NCBI GenBank assembly: GCA_964474905.1 | Contig: CAYYUP010000006.1 | Coordinates: 94,445-158,444 of the forward strand | Reading direction: 5' to 3' | Source: JADJRG01 sp964474905 | Lineage (GTDB): Bacteria; Myxococcota_A; Polyangia; Nannocystales; Nannocystaceae | DNA: 64,000 nucleotides | Shown: positions 1-7,504 of the stretch, piece after piece | Position numbering within the stretch: position 1 is the stretch's first letter | Layout: each line of letters opens with the position of its first letter | Notes under the pieces: model-generated | What the model was told of the DNA's origin: nothing | What the model saw: the letters and a program-made list of their open reading frames with translations, nothing else | The model's database searches: none | Position numbers and translations under genes: made by a program

Positions 1-1
1 G

Positions 2-571
2 GTCGCCTTTCACGAGGCCGGTCACGCGCTCTTGGCTTCGCTTATCGAGGGGGCGACGCCGCCCGAGCGGATCTCGATTGCCGCCGATATGGAGGGCGCC
101 CTCGGCTATGTGCTCCGGGCCGCCCGCGCTCGGCCTTACGCGATTACAGCGGCGGATATGCGAGCCGACATCTGCGTCGGCCTCGGCGGTTATTGCAGCG
201 AGCTGATGGTTTTTGGCGAGGTCTCGATCGGTGCCCACACGGATCTCCAGCAGGCCAACCGGATCGCCCGGGCAATGGTCGAGGAGTACGGCATGGGCGA
301 GGGCAGCGGCGTGCGTGTGGTGATCGACGAGGGGCGCTCGGGCGAGCCGGTCTCGGAGCATCGGCGGGCGGCGATCGATGCCGATATCGCAGGCCTGCTC
401 GTGGCTGAGCGCGAGCGTGCCGAGCGATTGCTGTACAAGCACAGGCCGCTTCTCGAGGTCCTCGCCGAAACCCTTTTAGAGCGCAAGGTGCTCGAACGAG
501 CAGACCTCACGGGTGTGCTAAGCGGGGGCAAAGAGGCGCCGCAACAAGCGAAGGAGAGCCGCGATGGCTGA
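2..571 (+). CDS. FtsH-type M41 zinc metalloprotease, C-terminal part (5' truncated by window edge)
   Basis: Only the protease-domain end lies in the window. The zinc-binding motif HEAGH is read at nt 11-25, followed by the spacing typical of peptidase family M41: a strand ending ALGYV, then a segment ending in TDLQQANRIARAMV, whose Asp corresponds to the third zinc ligand of FtsH. The AAA+ part, if present, is upstream of base 1. In-frame reading from base 2 is open, so the true start is outside. Its stop overlaps the next gene by 8 bp. The distal genes are not those of a housekeeping ftsH locus: a small acidic protein, a 51-aa hydrophobic protein, an 1111-aa protein and a MoxR ATPase. The protease is therefore probably the FtsH-like member of an FtsH/vWA/MoxR ternary system rather than the essential FtsH. 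Family assignment is strong; the system assignment is inference. Confidence 0.85.
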   Translation, partial: VAFHEAGHALLASLIEGATPPERISIAADMEGALGYVLRAARARPYAITAADMRADICVGLGGYCSELMVFGEVSIGAHTDLQQANRIARAMVEEYGMGEGSGVRVVIDEGRSGEPVSEHRRAAIDADIAGLLVAERERAERLLYKHRPLLEVLAETLLERKVLERADLTGVLSGGKEAPQQAKESRDG

Positions 572-857
572 GGTCACGATCCGTTTGCGACACAACCCTA
601 AAACCGGTGAGCGCGAGGTCATTATTCACTTCGAATCCGAGGACGACGCGCTGCCACATGAGCACGAGCGTGATCATCGAGCACTCGCCGAGGAGCTGCT
701 CGGGCGACCCTTGGACGAGGTCATCGGGGCGGCGAGTGTCGACCGGGTGATCGTGCGGCGGACCGCTGCGGGTCGCGAGCACGCTGAGGTCGAAGAGGTC
801 GCCGAAACCGAGGTCATCCGCGGTCGGGAGAAGGCCGCGGAGCGCAACCGGGGCTGA
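564..857 (+). CDS. Small acidic protein of the FtsH/MoxR operon (97 aa), FtsH-ternary-system X-domain candidate
   Basis: A 97-residue charged protein that starts inside the last codons of the M41 protease gene (8-bp overlap, translationally coupled). It begins with a short beta-rich segment (VTIRLRHNPKTGEREVII) followed by an acidic stretch with HEHERDHR and a helical Arg/Glu-rich tail. No signal peptide or membrane segment is visible, so it is probably cytosolic. I do not recognise a catalytic motif. Its position between FtsH-like and MoxR-like genes, and the sequence character of its first 50 residues, fit the small uncharacterised domains reported with FtsH/vWA/MoxR ternary systems, possibly as an adaptor. 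That link is inference and needs a profile search. Confidence 0.7.
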   Translation: MAEVTIRLRHNPKTGEREVIIHFESEDDALPHEHERDHRALAEELLGRPLDEVIGAASVDRVIVRRTAAGREHAEVEEVAETEVIRGREKAAERNRG

Positions 858-859
858 CC

Positions 860-1015
860 ATGGTTCTCGCATTGCCGTTGCTCGCCCCTGTGCTGTGGTT
901 TGGTACGACTTTGGGTATGAATCTGGGCACCAGTCTGGGCATGAGCCCGGTGCCCAGCGCACTCGTCGGTGTGCTCGGGGCGATGCTCACGGTACTCGCC
1001 ATCGGGGGTGCGTGA
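860..1015 (+). CDS. Small hydrophobic membrane protein (51 aa)
   Basis: An ATG two bases after the previous stop opens a 51-codon frame ending in TGA at 1013-1015, three bases before the next gene. The product is almost entirely hydrophobic. It has two likely membrane segments (about residues 2-16 and 33-49) around a Gly/Met/Ser-rich middle with the near-repeat LGTSLGM, which follows TTLGMN. The tight spacing on both sides makes it likely to be a translated operon member rather than spacer DNA. No family recognised. It may anchor the protease or ATPase complex to the membrane; this is inference from context only. Confidence 0.6.
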   Translation: MVLALPLLAPVLWFGTTLGMNLGTSLGMSPVPSALVGVLGAMLTVLAIGGA

Positions 1016-1018
1016 GCC

Positions 1019-4000
1019 TTGCGAATCGGTCTTCGCCTGCGTGCATCGCCGACCGACATCGCCGCTCTCGCGATCCTCGTCGAGATCTATCCGTCGATCG
1101 CGAAGGGTGCCTGGCTCTGCTGGTCGGCGCGCCAGAGCGAGGCCTCGCTCGTGTGCCATCCCGAGCTCGATCTCGAGGGTGCACTCGCCCTCGTTGAGCG
1201 CGGCCTCGACATGGTCGGCTGGGGTTATGGCGACGATGAACTCCGGATCCTGCCGCTCGGCGAGGGCTTTCGCGAAGAGAGTTGGCAGGCGCCGCTGCGT
1301 CTCGATGCGCCGAGCCTCCTGGAGGTTTTAAGACCCCTGCGCATACCTGGTGAGCCGCAGGTCGACGAGGCGCTCTTTGTCATGCGCGCGGACTCGCAGG
1401 AGCCTCGGCTGCTTTTGGAGCGCTTGCTGCTGCTCGGTCGCGGCGACGCCCAGGTCTGCGAATTCGAACTCGAAGACGGCAGCTCTCGCTTTGCAGTGAA
1501 GGTCTCAGCGCCGCCGGTCTACCTCCTGATGCGGGCTCGCGACGGGCATGGCGATCGCGATTCATCGCTCGTCAATCCCGACATCAGCGTCTTCGCCCGC
1601 GAGGCCAAGAGCCCGCTCTGGGTCGCCTGGAGTTTTGCCCATCCGCTGGCTGCGGGGGCCGTGGCCGAACTCAAGCGGGCGGGTCAGGTTGCGCTGGTCG
1701 ACGCGGGCGGCGAGTGGCTGCGAGGGTCGGCACAGTGGCGCACGCGCAGCATCTACGACGCGCTCCTGCCCGAGCTCGATGCGGGTGTGCAAACGCTGAG
1801 AGCGACGACAAGCGAACTCCGCTTCGCGATTCGGATCCGCCTGGCCCGCGGCCCCCTCGTCGACCCGGAGCTGTGGTTGCTCGATCCCGACGAGTTTCTC
1901 GGTCTCGAGCCACTGATCGAAGCGGCGACCGGCGACGAACTCAGCCGCCTGACAGTCGCGCGTCTCGTCGACGGATCGGAGGCGCGCTACCTCCTGCGCG
2001 AGCGGGTGCGGCCCGGGATCTTGCCGCTAGCTGCCCGCATCTCCGAGACTCTCGGTGTGGGTGGATTTTCGCGGGTTGCGGGCGCCGACAATCTCTACCT
2101 TCCGAGCGATCGCCGACTGCTGCCGATGCTGCGCCGCGACGATCTGCGCCGCTTACTCGATCTCGACAGTGCTCACCTGGTGCTCGTCACCGAGGATAGC
2201 GACGGTCTCCAAGTCATCCGCGTGCCCGAGCTCGATGAGGTGCCGCTGTCGCGTTGGATCGACTACGTCGCCACCGATCGCAGGCTCGCCCTGGACCAGC
2301 TGCTCGAGCGCTCGGTCTTTGAGTGGCCCGAGGTGAGTATCGAGTGGCCGGAGGTCAAGCATCGTGCTCCAAAACCGCCGCCACCGCGTGAGCGCAAGGC
2401 CAAAAAGAAGCGGGTTCCGGTGCCGATCGCCGCCGATACGCCAGAGGTCGAAGAGGCCCTGATCGAGGCCGACGAGGGCGCTCGCTTGCGCCTCCTGAGG
2501 GCGGAGGCCCGCGACCTCGAGCGCTCGCTCGCAGTCGGTGGTATCGATGATCCCGAGCCCTGGCAGCGCCTCGGGCTCCTCAAGATCGAACTCGATGAAG
2601 CGGACGAGGGTGTTGTCTGTTTAGAGATCGCGCTCTTCCACGCAGGGCCGCCCTACGACCTCGCATTGGCGCGAACACTCTGCCGAGCACACCTCAGCCT
2701 TGTCCACCGGAGACGGGGTCCAGAGCTCATCCTAGAGCTTTTAGTGGCCGATCGACGAACACCCGCAGAACTCTCGGCGTTGGCGGTCTTGGTGATCGAG
2801 CGCTTGGCTGCCGGTGAGCCGCCCTCCGACGAGGTGATGCAGCTCGCCGTGCCGCTTTTCAGCGATCCGCGGCTGCCGGTGTCGCGGCGTCTCGCCTGGT
2901 CGGTGCTCGCGGCCTGGCATCATCACGCGGGCGATCGACTGGGTCTCACCCGTGCCAAAGAAGTGCTGCTCGGCGGCCTCAACGAGCGCGGTCTCTCCGA
3001 GCTGCACGACCTGCCGAGATTTGTCCGTTACGCGTTGACGCTCGACGACGACGAGGGCGAGGGCGACATGGAGGAGGCGCGGAGCAGCGATCGTCTGCGC
3101 CAGGGCCAGCTGATGGCCCTAGAGGAGCTGTGGCGGGTTGTCGAGGAGCAGGGCCTGCCCGAGCTCGACGCGCAGGTCAACTATGTCCGCCTGATCTTCG
3201 GTGTCGGTTTTGCTCGCCTGGGTGCCCGCGCGAGCGCGATGCAGATCATCGCTCCGATCGACCGCGAGATCGATGTGCACGAAGTCCCGAACAGGGCGCT
3301 CTTTCGGCTCTACATGGCGAGGCTGGCACACGAGGCCTCGGGCGGCAGCGATGCGTCGTGGGACGCAGAGGCCGGCAAGCAGATCGAGTCGGTCGCTCGC
3401 GACAGGTATCGCAAGGTGGTGATCTGGCTGCAGCGGCGCTCCCTATGGTTGCGGCTCACGGGCGATCCGCAGAGCTCCTCCGTGAACCCGCCCTACAGCC
3501 TGCCGGAGGATTTCGAGATCGCAGAACTCAGTGATCATCTGCGGCGAGAGATGGCCCAAGAGAGCACGAACTTCGATTACGTCGTCGCCCAGGCGGTCGA
3601 TGTCTGCCTGCAGCGAGCACTCGCCAGCGGTTCAGAGGCGTTGATCTCCGAGGTCGTCGCGGTTGCCGAGCCGCGCCTGGGAGACATCACGATTCTCGGT
3701 CATCGTGCGGAGGCGATCGGCGCTTGCATCCGGGCGGTCGCCAACTTGGGGGACGATGCGGCCCTGGGTCGCCTGCTAGAGCGCCTGGTCGATGTTGCCG
3801 AGGATCCAAAGCTCGGCTCGGTCGCGCAGCTGGTTGCGGCGGTCCGTGGTGGCATCGTCGCGCTACGGCGATTCGGCGGATTAGAGCCCGCTCGGGGCCT
3901 TTTGCAGGCACTTTCGGGAGTTAAGGCCTACACGTCGTCGGCCAGCATCGAGCTGCTGTCAACGATCGCCAGCGGCCTGGTGCAGCTCGGCGAGGAGCGG

Positions 4001-4354
4001 GCAGCGGGCTTGATGCTCGACCGTCTGATCGAGCAAATCTTCGACGGTTCATTTGATTACGTGCACCGCTGCGAGGCCGGCATCGCCGTTGCCGGGGCCC
4101 TGCGCCACTGGCCCAATGTCGCCCGAATCGAGCGTTGTCGTCGCTTTATCGAGGAGATCGAGGTCTTCCGCGATACCTTTACGACCAGCCGCTATTACGA
4201 GACCCACAAGATCAGGATCATCGAGGCGGTCGTCGACTCGCTGGCCGATGCACAGACCCGCCACTCGGATCGCGTGCAAGGTTTCCTCGATCTCGAGGAA
4301 CATGCGCTTCGCCGCCGGATCTTCGCGAACTGGAGCGTATTGTGTACACACTAG
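1019..4354 (+). CDS. Large uncharacterised protein of the FtsH/MoxR operon (1111 aa)
   Basis: The frame is closed by TGA at 1013-1015, so the first usable start is TTG at 1019, three bases downstream of the 51-aa gene. The N-terminal half (about residues 1-445) is mixed alpha/beta with no recognised catalytic motif. A Pro/Lys/Arg linker follows (about 447-470, PKPPPPRERKAKKKR), then a long all-helical half resembling TPR/HEAT-like solenoids. No signal peptide or membrane span is seen, so it is predicted cytosolic. It is too large to be a simple adaptor, and within the operon it is the best candidate for the substrate-selecting or scaffolding subunit between the protease and the MoxR ATPase. 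I do not recognise the family. Gene call is firm, function unknown. Confidence 0.85.
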   Translation: MRIGLRLRASPTDIAALAILVEIYPSIAKGAWLCWSARQSEASLVCHPELDLEGALALVERGLDMVGWGYGDDELRILPLGEGFREESWQAPLRLDAPSLLEVLRPLRIPGEPQVDEALFVMRADSQEPRLLLERLLLLGRGDAQVCEFELEDGSSRFAVKVSAPPVYLLMRARDGHGDRDSSLVNPDISVFAREAKSPLWVAWSFAHPLAAGAVAELKRAGQVALVDAGGEWLRGSAQWRTRSIYDALLPELDAGVQTLRATTSELRFAIRIRLARGPLVDPELWLLDPDEFLGLEPLIEAATGDELSRLTVARLVDGSEARYLLRERVRPGILPLAARISETLGVGGFSRVAGADNLYLPSDRRLLPMLRRDDLRRLLDLDSAHLVLVTEDSDGLQVIRVPELDEVPLSRWIDYVATDRRLALDQLLERSVFEWPEVSIEWPEVKHRAPKPPPPRERKAKKKRVPVPIAADTPEVEEALIEADEGARLRLLRAEARDLERSLAVGGIDDPEPWQRLGLLKIELDEADEGVVCLEIALFHAGPPYDLALARTLCRAHLSLVHRRRGPELILELLVADRRTPAELSALAVLVIERLAAGEPPSDEVMQLAVPLFSDPRLPVSRRLAWSVLAAWHHHAGDRLGLTRAKEVLLGGLNERGLSELHDLPRFVRYALTLDDDEGEGDMEEARSSDRLRQGQLMALEELWRVVEEQGLPELDAQVNYVRLIFGVGFARLGARASAMQIIAPIDREIDVHEVPNRALFRLYMARLAHEASGGSDASWDAEAGKQIESVARDRYRKVVIWLQRRSLWLRLTGDPQSSSVNPPYSLPEDFEIAELSDHLRREMAQESTNFDYVVAQAVDVCLQRALASGSEALISEVVAVAEPRLGDITILGHRAEAIGACIRAVANLGDDAALGRLLERLVDVAEDPKLGSVAQLVAAVRGGIVALRRFGGLEPARGLLQALSGVKAYTSSASIELLSTIASGLVQLGEERAAGLMLDRLIEQIFDGSFDYVHRCEAGIAVAGALRHWPNVARIERCRRFIEEIEVFRDTFTTSRYYETHKIRIIEAVVDSLADAQTRHSDRVQGFLDLEEHALRRRIFANWSVLCTH

Positions 4355-4439
4355 TTTGTCGCCGGAGTGCCGCGGACGGTCGCTTCGTATGTAAATCACG
4401 TGAATTTCACCGCGGGACCTTCGCGGAGAGGAGCGTCGT

Positions 4440-5423
4440 ATGTGGACACTAGACCAACTCGAACTCGAAATTGACGATATCCGCGGGCGCATCCTCCAGC
4501 ACCGTCGCGACCTCAAAGAGTACTTCATCGCCCGCGATGAGCAGATCGATCTGGCGATGCTCTGTGCTGTCAGCCAAGAGCCGCTGCTGCTGGTCGGGCC
4601 TCCAGGTACGGCTAAAAGCGATCTGGTGGTGAAGTTCACCCAGAGCCTAGGGCTGGATGCGGGCGACTACTTCGAGTACATGCTCACTAAATTTACCGAG
4701 CCCTCAGAGATCCTGGGTCCTATCGATATCTCCCTGCTCAAAGAGGGCCGCTACGTGCGGCGGACAAAGGGCATGCTGCCCGAGTGCCGTGTGGCCTTTT
4801 TGGATGAGGTATTTAAGTCAAACTCGGCGATCCTGAATACCCTGCTGACAATCCTCAATGAGAGAAAATTTTATCAGGACGGCCAGCCGACTCCGGTGAA
4901 ACTGCTGATGCTCTTTGCCGCGACCAACGATATCCCCGATCAAAGCGAACTCGAAGCGATGGCCGATCGCTTTGTCATCAAAGTCGAGACGCTGCCGGTA
5001 AAAGACCGATATTTCGCAGAGCTGGTCGACGCAGGTATCCAAAACGAAGCCTACAAAGCGAGCGGGCAACGCCCCTGGGCCCGTGGGAGCGCTTCGATCG
5101 ATGACTTTTTGAAATTTGGTCGGTTTATGGACCTGACGTTTGGACTGTCGAATGAACCAGGAGGTGATCGCGCTCGGTGGTTTCCGCGGCCTGTGTTTGC
5201 CGAGATGCGGCGGATCGTTCGGGCGCTCGAGACCGAAGATAAGGTGTTTGTGTCGGACCGGAAGGTGGTTAAGCTTTATAAGCTGATCCGTACACAGGCG
5301 TTTCTTGAGCATGGAGGGGCGGTGGGGATCGAGGATCTTAAGCTGCTGGCTTATGTGGGGAATCGGCGTGATGAGCTGGCGCTTGTTCAGTCTAAGGTTA
5401 AGGCGCTGCTGGGTGTTGCGTAG
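4440..5423 (+). CDS. MoxR/RavA-type AAA+ ATPase (327 aa)
   Basis: Walker A GPPGTAKS at residues 53-60, Walker B/DEXX-like LDEVFK at 121-126, sensor-1 ATN at 161-163 and the MADRF arginine segment near 177 mark a MoxR-family AAA+ ATPase close to RavA. The length is normal for the family. A strong ribosome-binding site (GAGAGGAG) lies just ahead of the ATG, 85 bp after the 1111-aa gene. MoxR ATPases usually act with von Willebrand factor A partners as metal- or cofactor-insertion chaperones. No vWA gene follows here, so the partner is probably upstream of the window. Together with the FtsH-like protease it suggests a membrane-linked remodelling/proteolysis system. Family call is very strong; partner prediction is inference. 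Confidence 0.95.
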   Translation: MWTLDQLELEIDDIRGRILQHRRDLKEYFIARDEQIDLAMLCAVSQEPLLLVGPPGTAKSDLVVKFTQSLGLDAGDYFEYMLTKFTEPSEILGPIDISLLKEGRYVRRTKGMLPECRVAFLDEVFKSNSAILNTLLTILNERKFYQDGQPTPVKLLMLFAATNDIPDQSELEAMADRFVIKVETLPVKDRYFAELVDAGIQNEAYKASGQRPWARGSASIDDFLKFGRFMDLTFGLSNEPGGDRARWFPRPVFAEMRRIVRALETEDKVFVSDRKVVKLYKLIRTQAFLEHGGAVGIEDLKLLAYVGNRRDELALVQSKVKALLGVA

Positions 5424-5488
5424 GTTGGAAGGCTAGGGCTGTGGTGCTTGGGGTAAGGGGGTTTTTGGGTGTAGTCTGGGAAGGGAGT

Positions 5489-5516
5489 GGAGAGGCGGAG
5501 GCCGTTGCGGTGGCCG
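5489..5516 (+). repeat. Dispersed intergenic repeat, copy 1
   Basis: A 28-bp segment beginning GGAGAGGCGGAGG and ending GGCCG matches the segment at 63972-63999 at 24 of 28 positions. Both copies lie in intergenic DNA right after the last gene of a unit, which suggests a genome-wide repeated element. Number of copies elsewhere cannot be judged from one window. Confidence 0.55.
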
Positions 5517-5648
5517 GGCAAGAAGGGCCCCACTCTCTCAGACAGGTCGGAACGCGCGTCGACCCCTAAAGGGGCCGATGCACGTCCTAGACTCACTCGC
5601 GGGGCCCTCCTCGCCCGTCCCAGCAGCACGTCCTCCACACAATTGAAA

Positions 5649-5806
5649 GGGAGTCGGCGTGCGGGGGGCGGAGAGTTGGTCGGGAAGCCTTCGGGTGAGA
5701 AGGGAGTCGGCGGGCGGAGGGCGGAGAGTTGGTCGGGAGGCCTTCCGGTGAGAAGGGAGTCGGCGTGCGGGGGGCGGAGAGTTGGTTGGGAGGCCTTGTG
5801 GGGGGC
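5649..5806 (+). repeat. 53-bp tandem repeat, about three copies
   Basis: The motif GAGTCGGCG recurs at 5651, 5704 and 5757, an exact 53-bp period. Each unit contains GCGGAGAGTTGGT and GAGGCCTT-like blocks; the third copy diverges at its end. Copies are adjacent without spacers, so this is a minisatellite and not a CRISPR array. Purpose unknown. Confidence 0.85.
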
Positions 5807-5891
5807 GGGCGTCGGAGAGTGTGAGCGCGAATTTGTTTTGGTAGGTGACTTTTTTTGCTTCTGAAGGCGTAAGAACGGTGTTTTTGATTTA

Positions 5892-5911
5892 ATTTCGATA
5901 ATTCTGGAAAT
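5892..5911. promoter_or_regulatory. Possible ArsR operator (AT-rich inverted repeat)
   Basis: ATTTC and GAAAT arms flank a 10-bp AT-rich centre about 30 bp upstream of arsR, in the only AT-rich stretch of this intergenic region. ArsR-family repressors bind imperfect AT-rich palindromes over their own promoter, so this is the most plausible site. The match is short and uncertain. Confidence 0.3.
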
Positions 5912-5940
5912 ATGGTTGCACTGGTTGGAGGACGGTCCTA

Positions 5941-6285
5941 TTGTTGTCGCCGATGAAGTCCATCGCAGAGCGAATGGCCGCACTCGGTAACGAGACACGG
6001 CTCGGTATCTACCGCCTCCTGGTGCGGGCGGGGCAAGGTGGCCTGCCAGTTTCTGAGGTCAAATCTCGACTCGAGATCCCCGCGTCGACGCTCAGCCATC
6101 ACCTGCACAGGTTGATACGCGTGGGCCTGGTGCAGCAAGAGCGACAAGGCACCACGCTTATCTGTCGTGCTGATTATAGCGTTATGCAGGCGACCTTCGA
6201 AGTCTTCGCTCGCGAGTGCTGTGCGGACGATGGAGCCCTATGCCAAACCTCAAGCTCTTGCTGTGCACCCACTGCCAAGCCCTGA
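5941..6285 (+). CDS. arsR: ArsR-family metalloregulator
   Basis: A winged-helix ArsR/SmtB regulator of 110-114 residues. It has an N-terminal helix MAALGNETRLGIYRLL, the recognition region ASTLSHHLHRLIRVGLV and a C-terminal Cys-rich tail (ECCADDGALC, then SSCC). The vicinal Cys pair followed by another Cys after the last helix resembles the arsenite site of the atypical ArsR class that uses C-terminal cysteines rather than the alpha-3 site. A GGAGG at 5927-5931 is spaced for the TTG codons at 5941 or 5944; the first ATG (5953) is about 21 bases away, so a TTG start is favoured. It precedes arsM on the same strand and presumably represses it until As(III) binds. Confidence 0.9.
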   Translation: MLSPMKSIAERMAALGNETRLGIYRLLVRAGQGGLPVSEVKSRLEIPASTLSHHLHRLIRVGLVQQERQGTTLICRADYSVMQATFEVFARECCADDGALCQTSSSCCAPTAKP

Positions 6286-6392
6286 GCCGTCGACTCTATA
6301 CAGGTATCGCGACGAAGAAGTATCAACGAATCAACGAATCATTAACAAAGCGCTACAAACAAAGCGCAGCTAGAGAGAAAGGCGATACGATC

Positions 6393-7424
6393 ATGAAAGA
6401 AACAACGATAACGATAACGGATGCGGTCAGGGCGGGGTACGGTACGGTGGCGAGGAGCGGGCTCAGTTCTGAGCAGGGCAATATCCGAGGAATCGCGCAG
6501 GCGTTCGGGTACTCCGAGGAGGAACTCGCGAGCATTCCGGCCGAAGCCAATATGGGGCTCTCATGCGGTAATCCGGTGGCGATGGCGTCGATTAAGGCGG
6601 GGGAGGTGGTCGTCGATCTCGGTGCTGGCGGGGGGCTCGATGTGTTCCTGGCCTCGAAGGCCGTGGGTCCCGAAGGGCGGGCGATCGGTATCGATATGAC
6701 TGGCGATATGGTGTCGCTCGCCCGCAAAAATGCAGCCAAAGGCGGCTACACAAATGTGACCTTCTACCTCGCAGAGATCGAGGCGATGCCCCTCGCGGAT
6801 AATTCGGTCGATTGTGTGATCTCGAATTGCGTGCTCAATCTGTGTGCAGATAAGGAGGTCGCGCTTAAGGAGATCTTTCGTGTGCTTAAACCCGGAGGAC
6901 GGCTGGCGATCTCAGATATCGCCCTGCGTAAGCCGCTTCCGCCAGAAATCGAGCGCGCCGTCGCTGCCTGGACCGGTTGTATCGCAGGGGCGATGACGAT
7001 CGATCAAAACCGCAGCAAGCTCGCTGCAGCTGGGTTTTCTGCGGTGGAGATCGTCGACTCCAACTCGGATCTCAATGCCTATCGCGATGGCGGACACGCT
7101 GCATGCTGCGGTCCCGCATCGGATGCAGATATGAGCGGAAAAGCCGCAGATGGCGACTCAGATGGGTGCTGTGGACCGATCAAGGAACGCACGGGCTGCT
7201 GCGGCGAAGCTCCCGAGAGCACGGAAAACGCGGCCGATTCGGATTGCGATGGGGCCAAAGAGAACAAGAGCGACTCCGGCTGTTGCGGCGAAACTGCAAA
7301 GGCCGACGAAAATGCGGCAGAGGTCGCCTCGGAGTTTCACGAGACGATGAGCGATTTGCTCAAGACGTTTGATGTCAATGAGTATGCAGCGAGCGTGAAG
7401 ATCTTCGCGCTCAAGCCCGAGTGA
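6393..7424 (+). CDS. arsM: Arsenite S-adenosylmethionine methyltransferase with Cys-rich insertion
   Basis: Class I SAM methyltransferase: motif I VVDLGAGGGLDVFLAS (about residues 73-88), the GLSCGNP cysteine (C58), the SNCVLNLC cysteines (C146, C151) and TGCIAGA (C196). These match the ArsM family, which methylates As(III) in the cytosol. Unusual is a roughly 70-residue insertion after residue 235 with repeated Cys-Cys-Gly motifs (CC at 238-239, 259-260, 269-270, 297-298) in an acidic Asp/Glu/Ser background. The ordinary C-terminal ArsM segment (about 311-343) follows it. The insertion could bind extra arsenite or another thiophilic metal. Start ATG 6393 follows a GAGAGAAAGG-like Shine-Dalgarno. 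It lies 107 bp after arsR and is probably co-regulated. Confidence 0.93.
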   Translation: MKETTITITDAVRAGYGTVARSGLSSEQGNIRGIAQAFGYSEEELASIPAEANMGLSCGNPVAMASIKAGEVVVDLGAGGGLDVFLASKAVGPEGRAIGIDMTGDMVSLARKNAAKGGYTNVTFYLAEIEAMPLADNSVDCVISNCVLNLCADKEVALKEIFRVLKPGGRLAISDIALRKPLPPEIERAVAAWTGCIAGAMTIDQNRSKLAAAGFSAVEIVDSNSDLNAYRDGGHAACCGPASDADMSGKAADGDSDGCCGPIKERTGCCGEAPESTENAADSDCDGAKENKSDSGCCGETAKADENAAEVASEFHETMSDLLKTFDVNEYAASVKIFALKPE

Positions 7425-7457
7425 CACACAGCGGTAGGCGCTGTGGTAGGGATAAAA

Positions 7458-7485
7458 AGCCCGCCGGGTGTTGACCCGGCGGGCT
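7458..7485. terminator. Bidirectional intrinsic terminator
   Basis: A perfect 12-bp inverted repeat (AGCCCGCCGGGT / ACCCGGCGGGCT) with a GTTG loop sits between the convergent arsM and lipoprotein genes. It is preceded by AAAAA, which is a T-run for the minus strand, and followed by a T-containing stretch on the plus strand. Confidence 0.88.
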
Positions 7486-7504
7486 GTCTTATCAGGATAG
7501 TTTT

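Larger units (their letters stand above)
5424..5940. other. Repeat-rich intergenic region (517 bp)
   Basis: No credible gene. It holds a GT-rich stretch, one copy of a short dispersed repeat (5489-5516), a segment with several GGGGCC/GGCCCC-type inverted motifs (about 5527-5615), and a 53-bp tandem repeat. The last 60 bases turn AT-rich and probably carry the arsR promoter. Open frames across the repeats reflect high GC only. Confidence 0.7.

Noticed and set aside
5649..5806. Possible CRISPR array
   Set aside because: The 53-bp units are contiguous with no spacers, and no cas gene is near.
5487..5864. 125-codon frame in the 5424-5940 region
   Set aside because: It reads through the tandem repeat and has no start site or domain.
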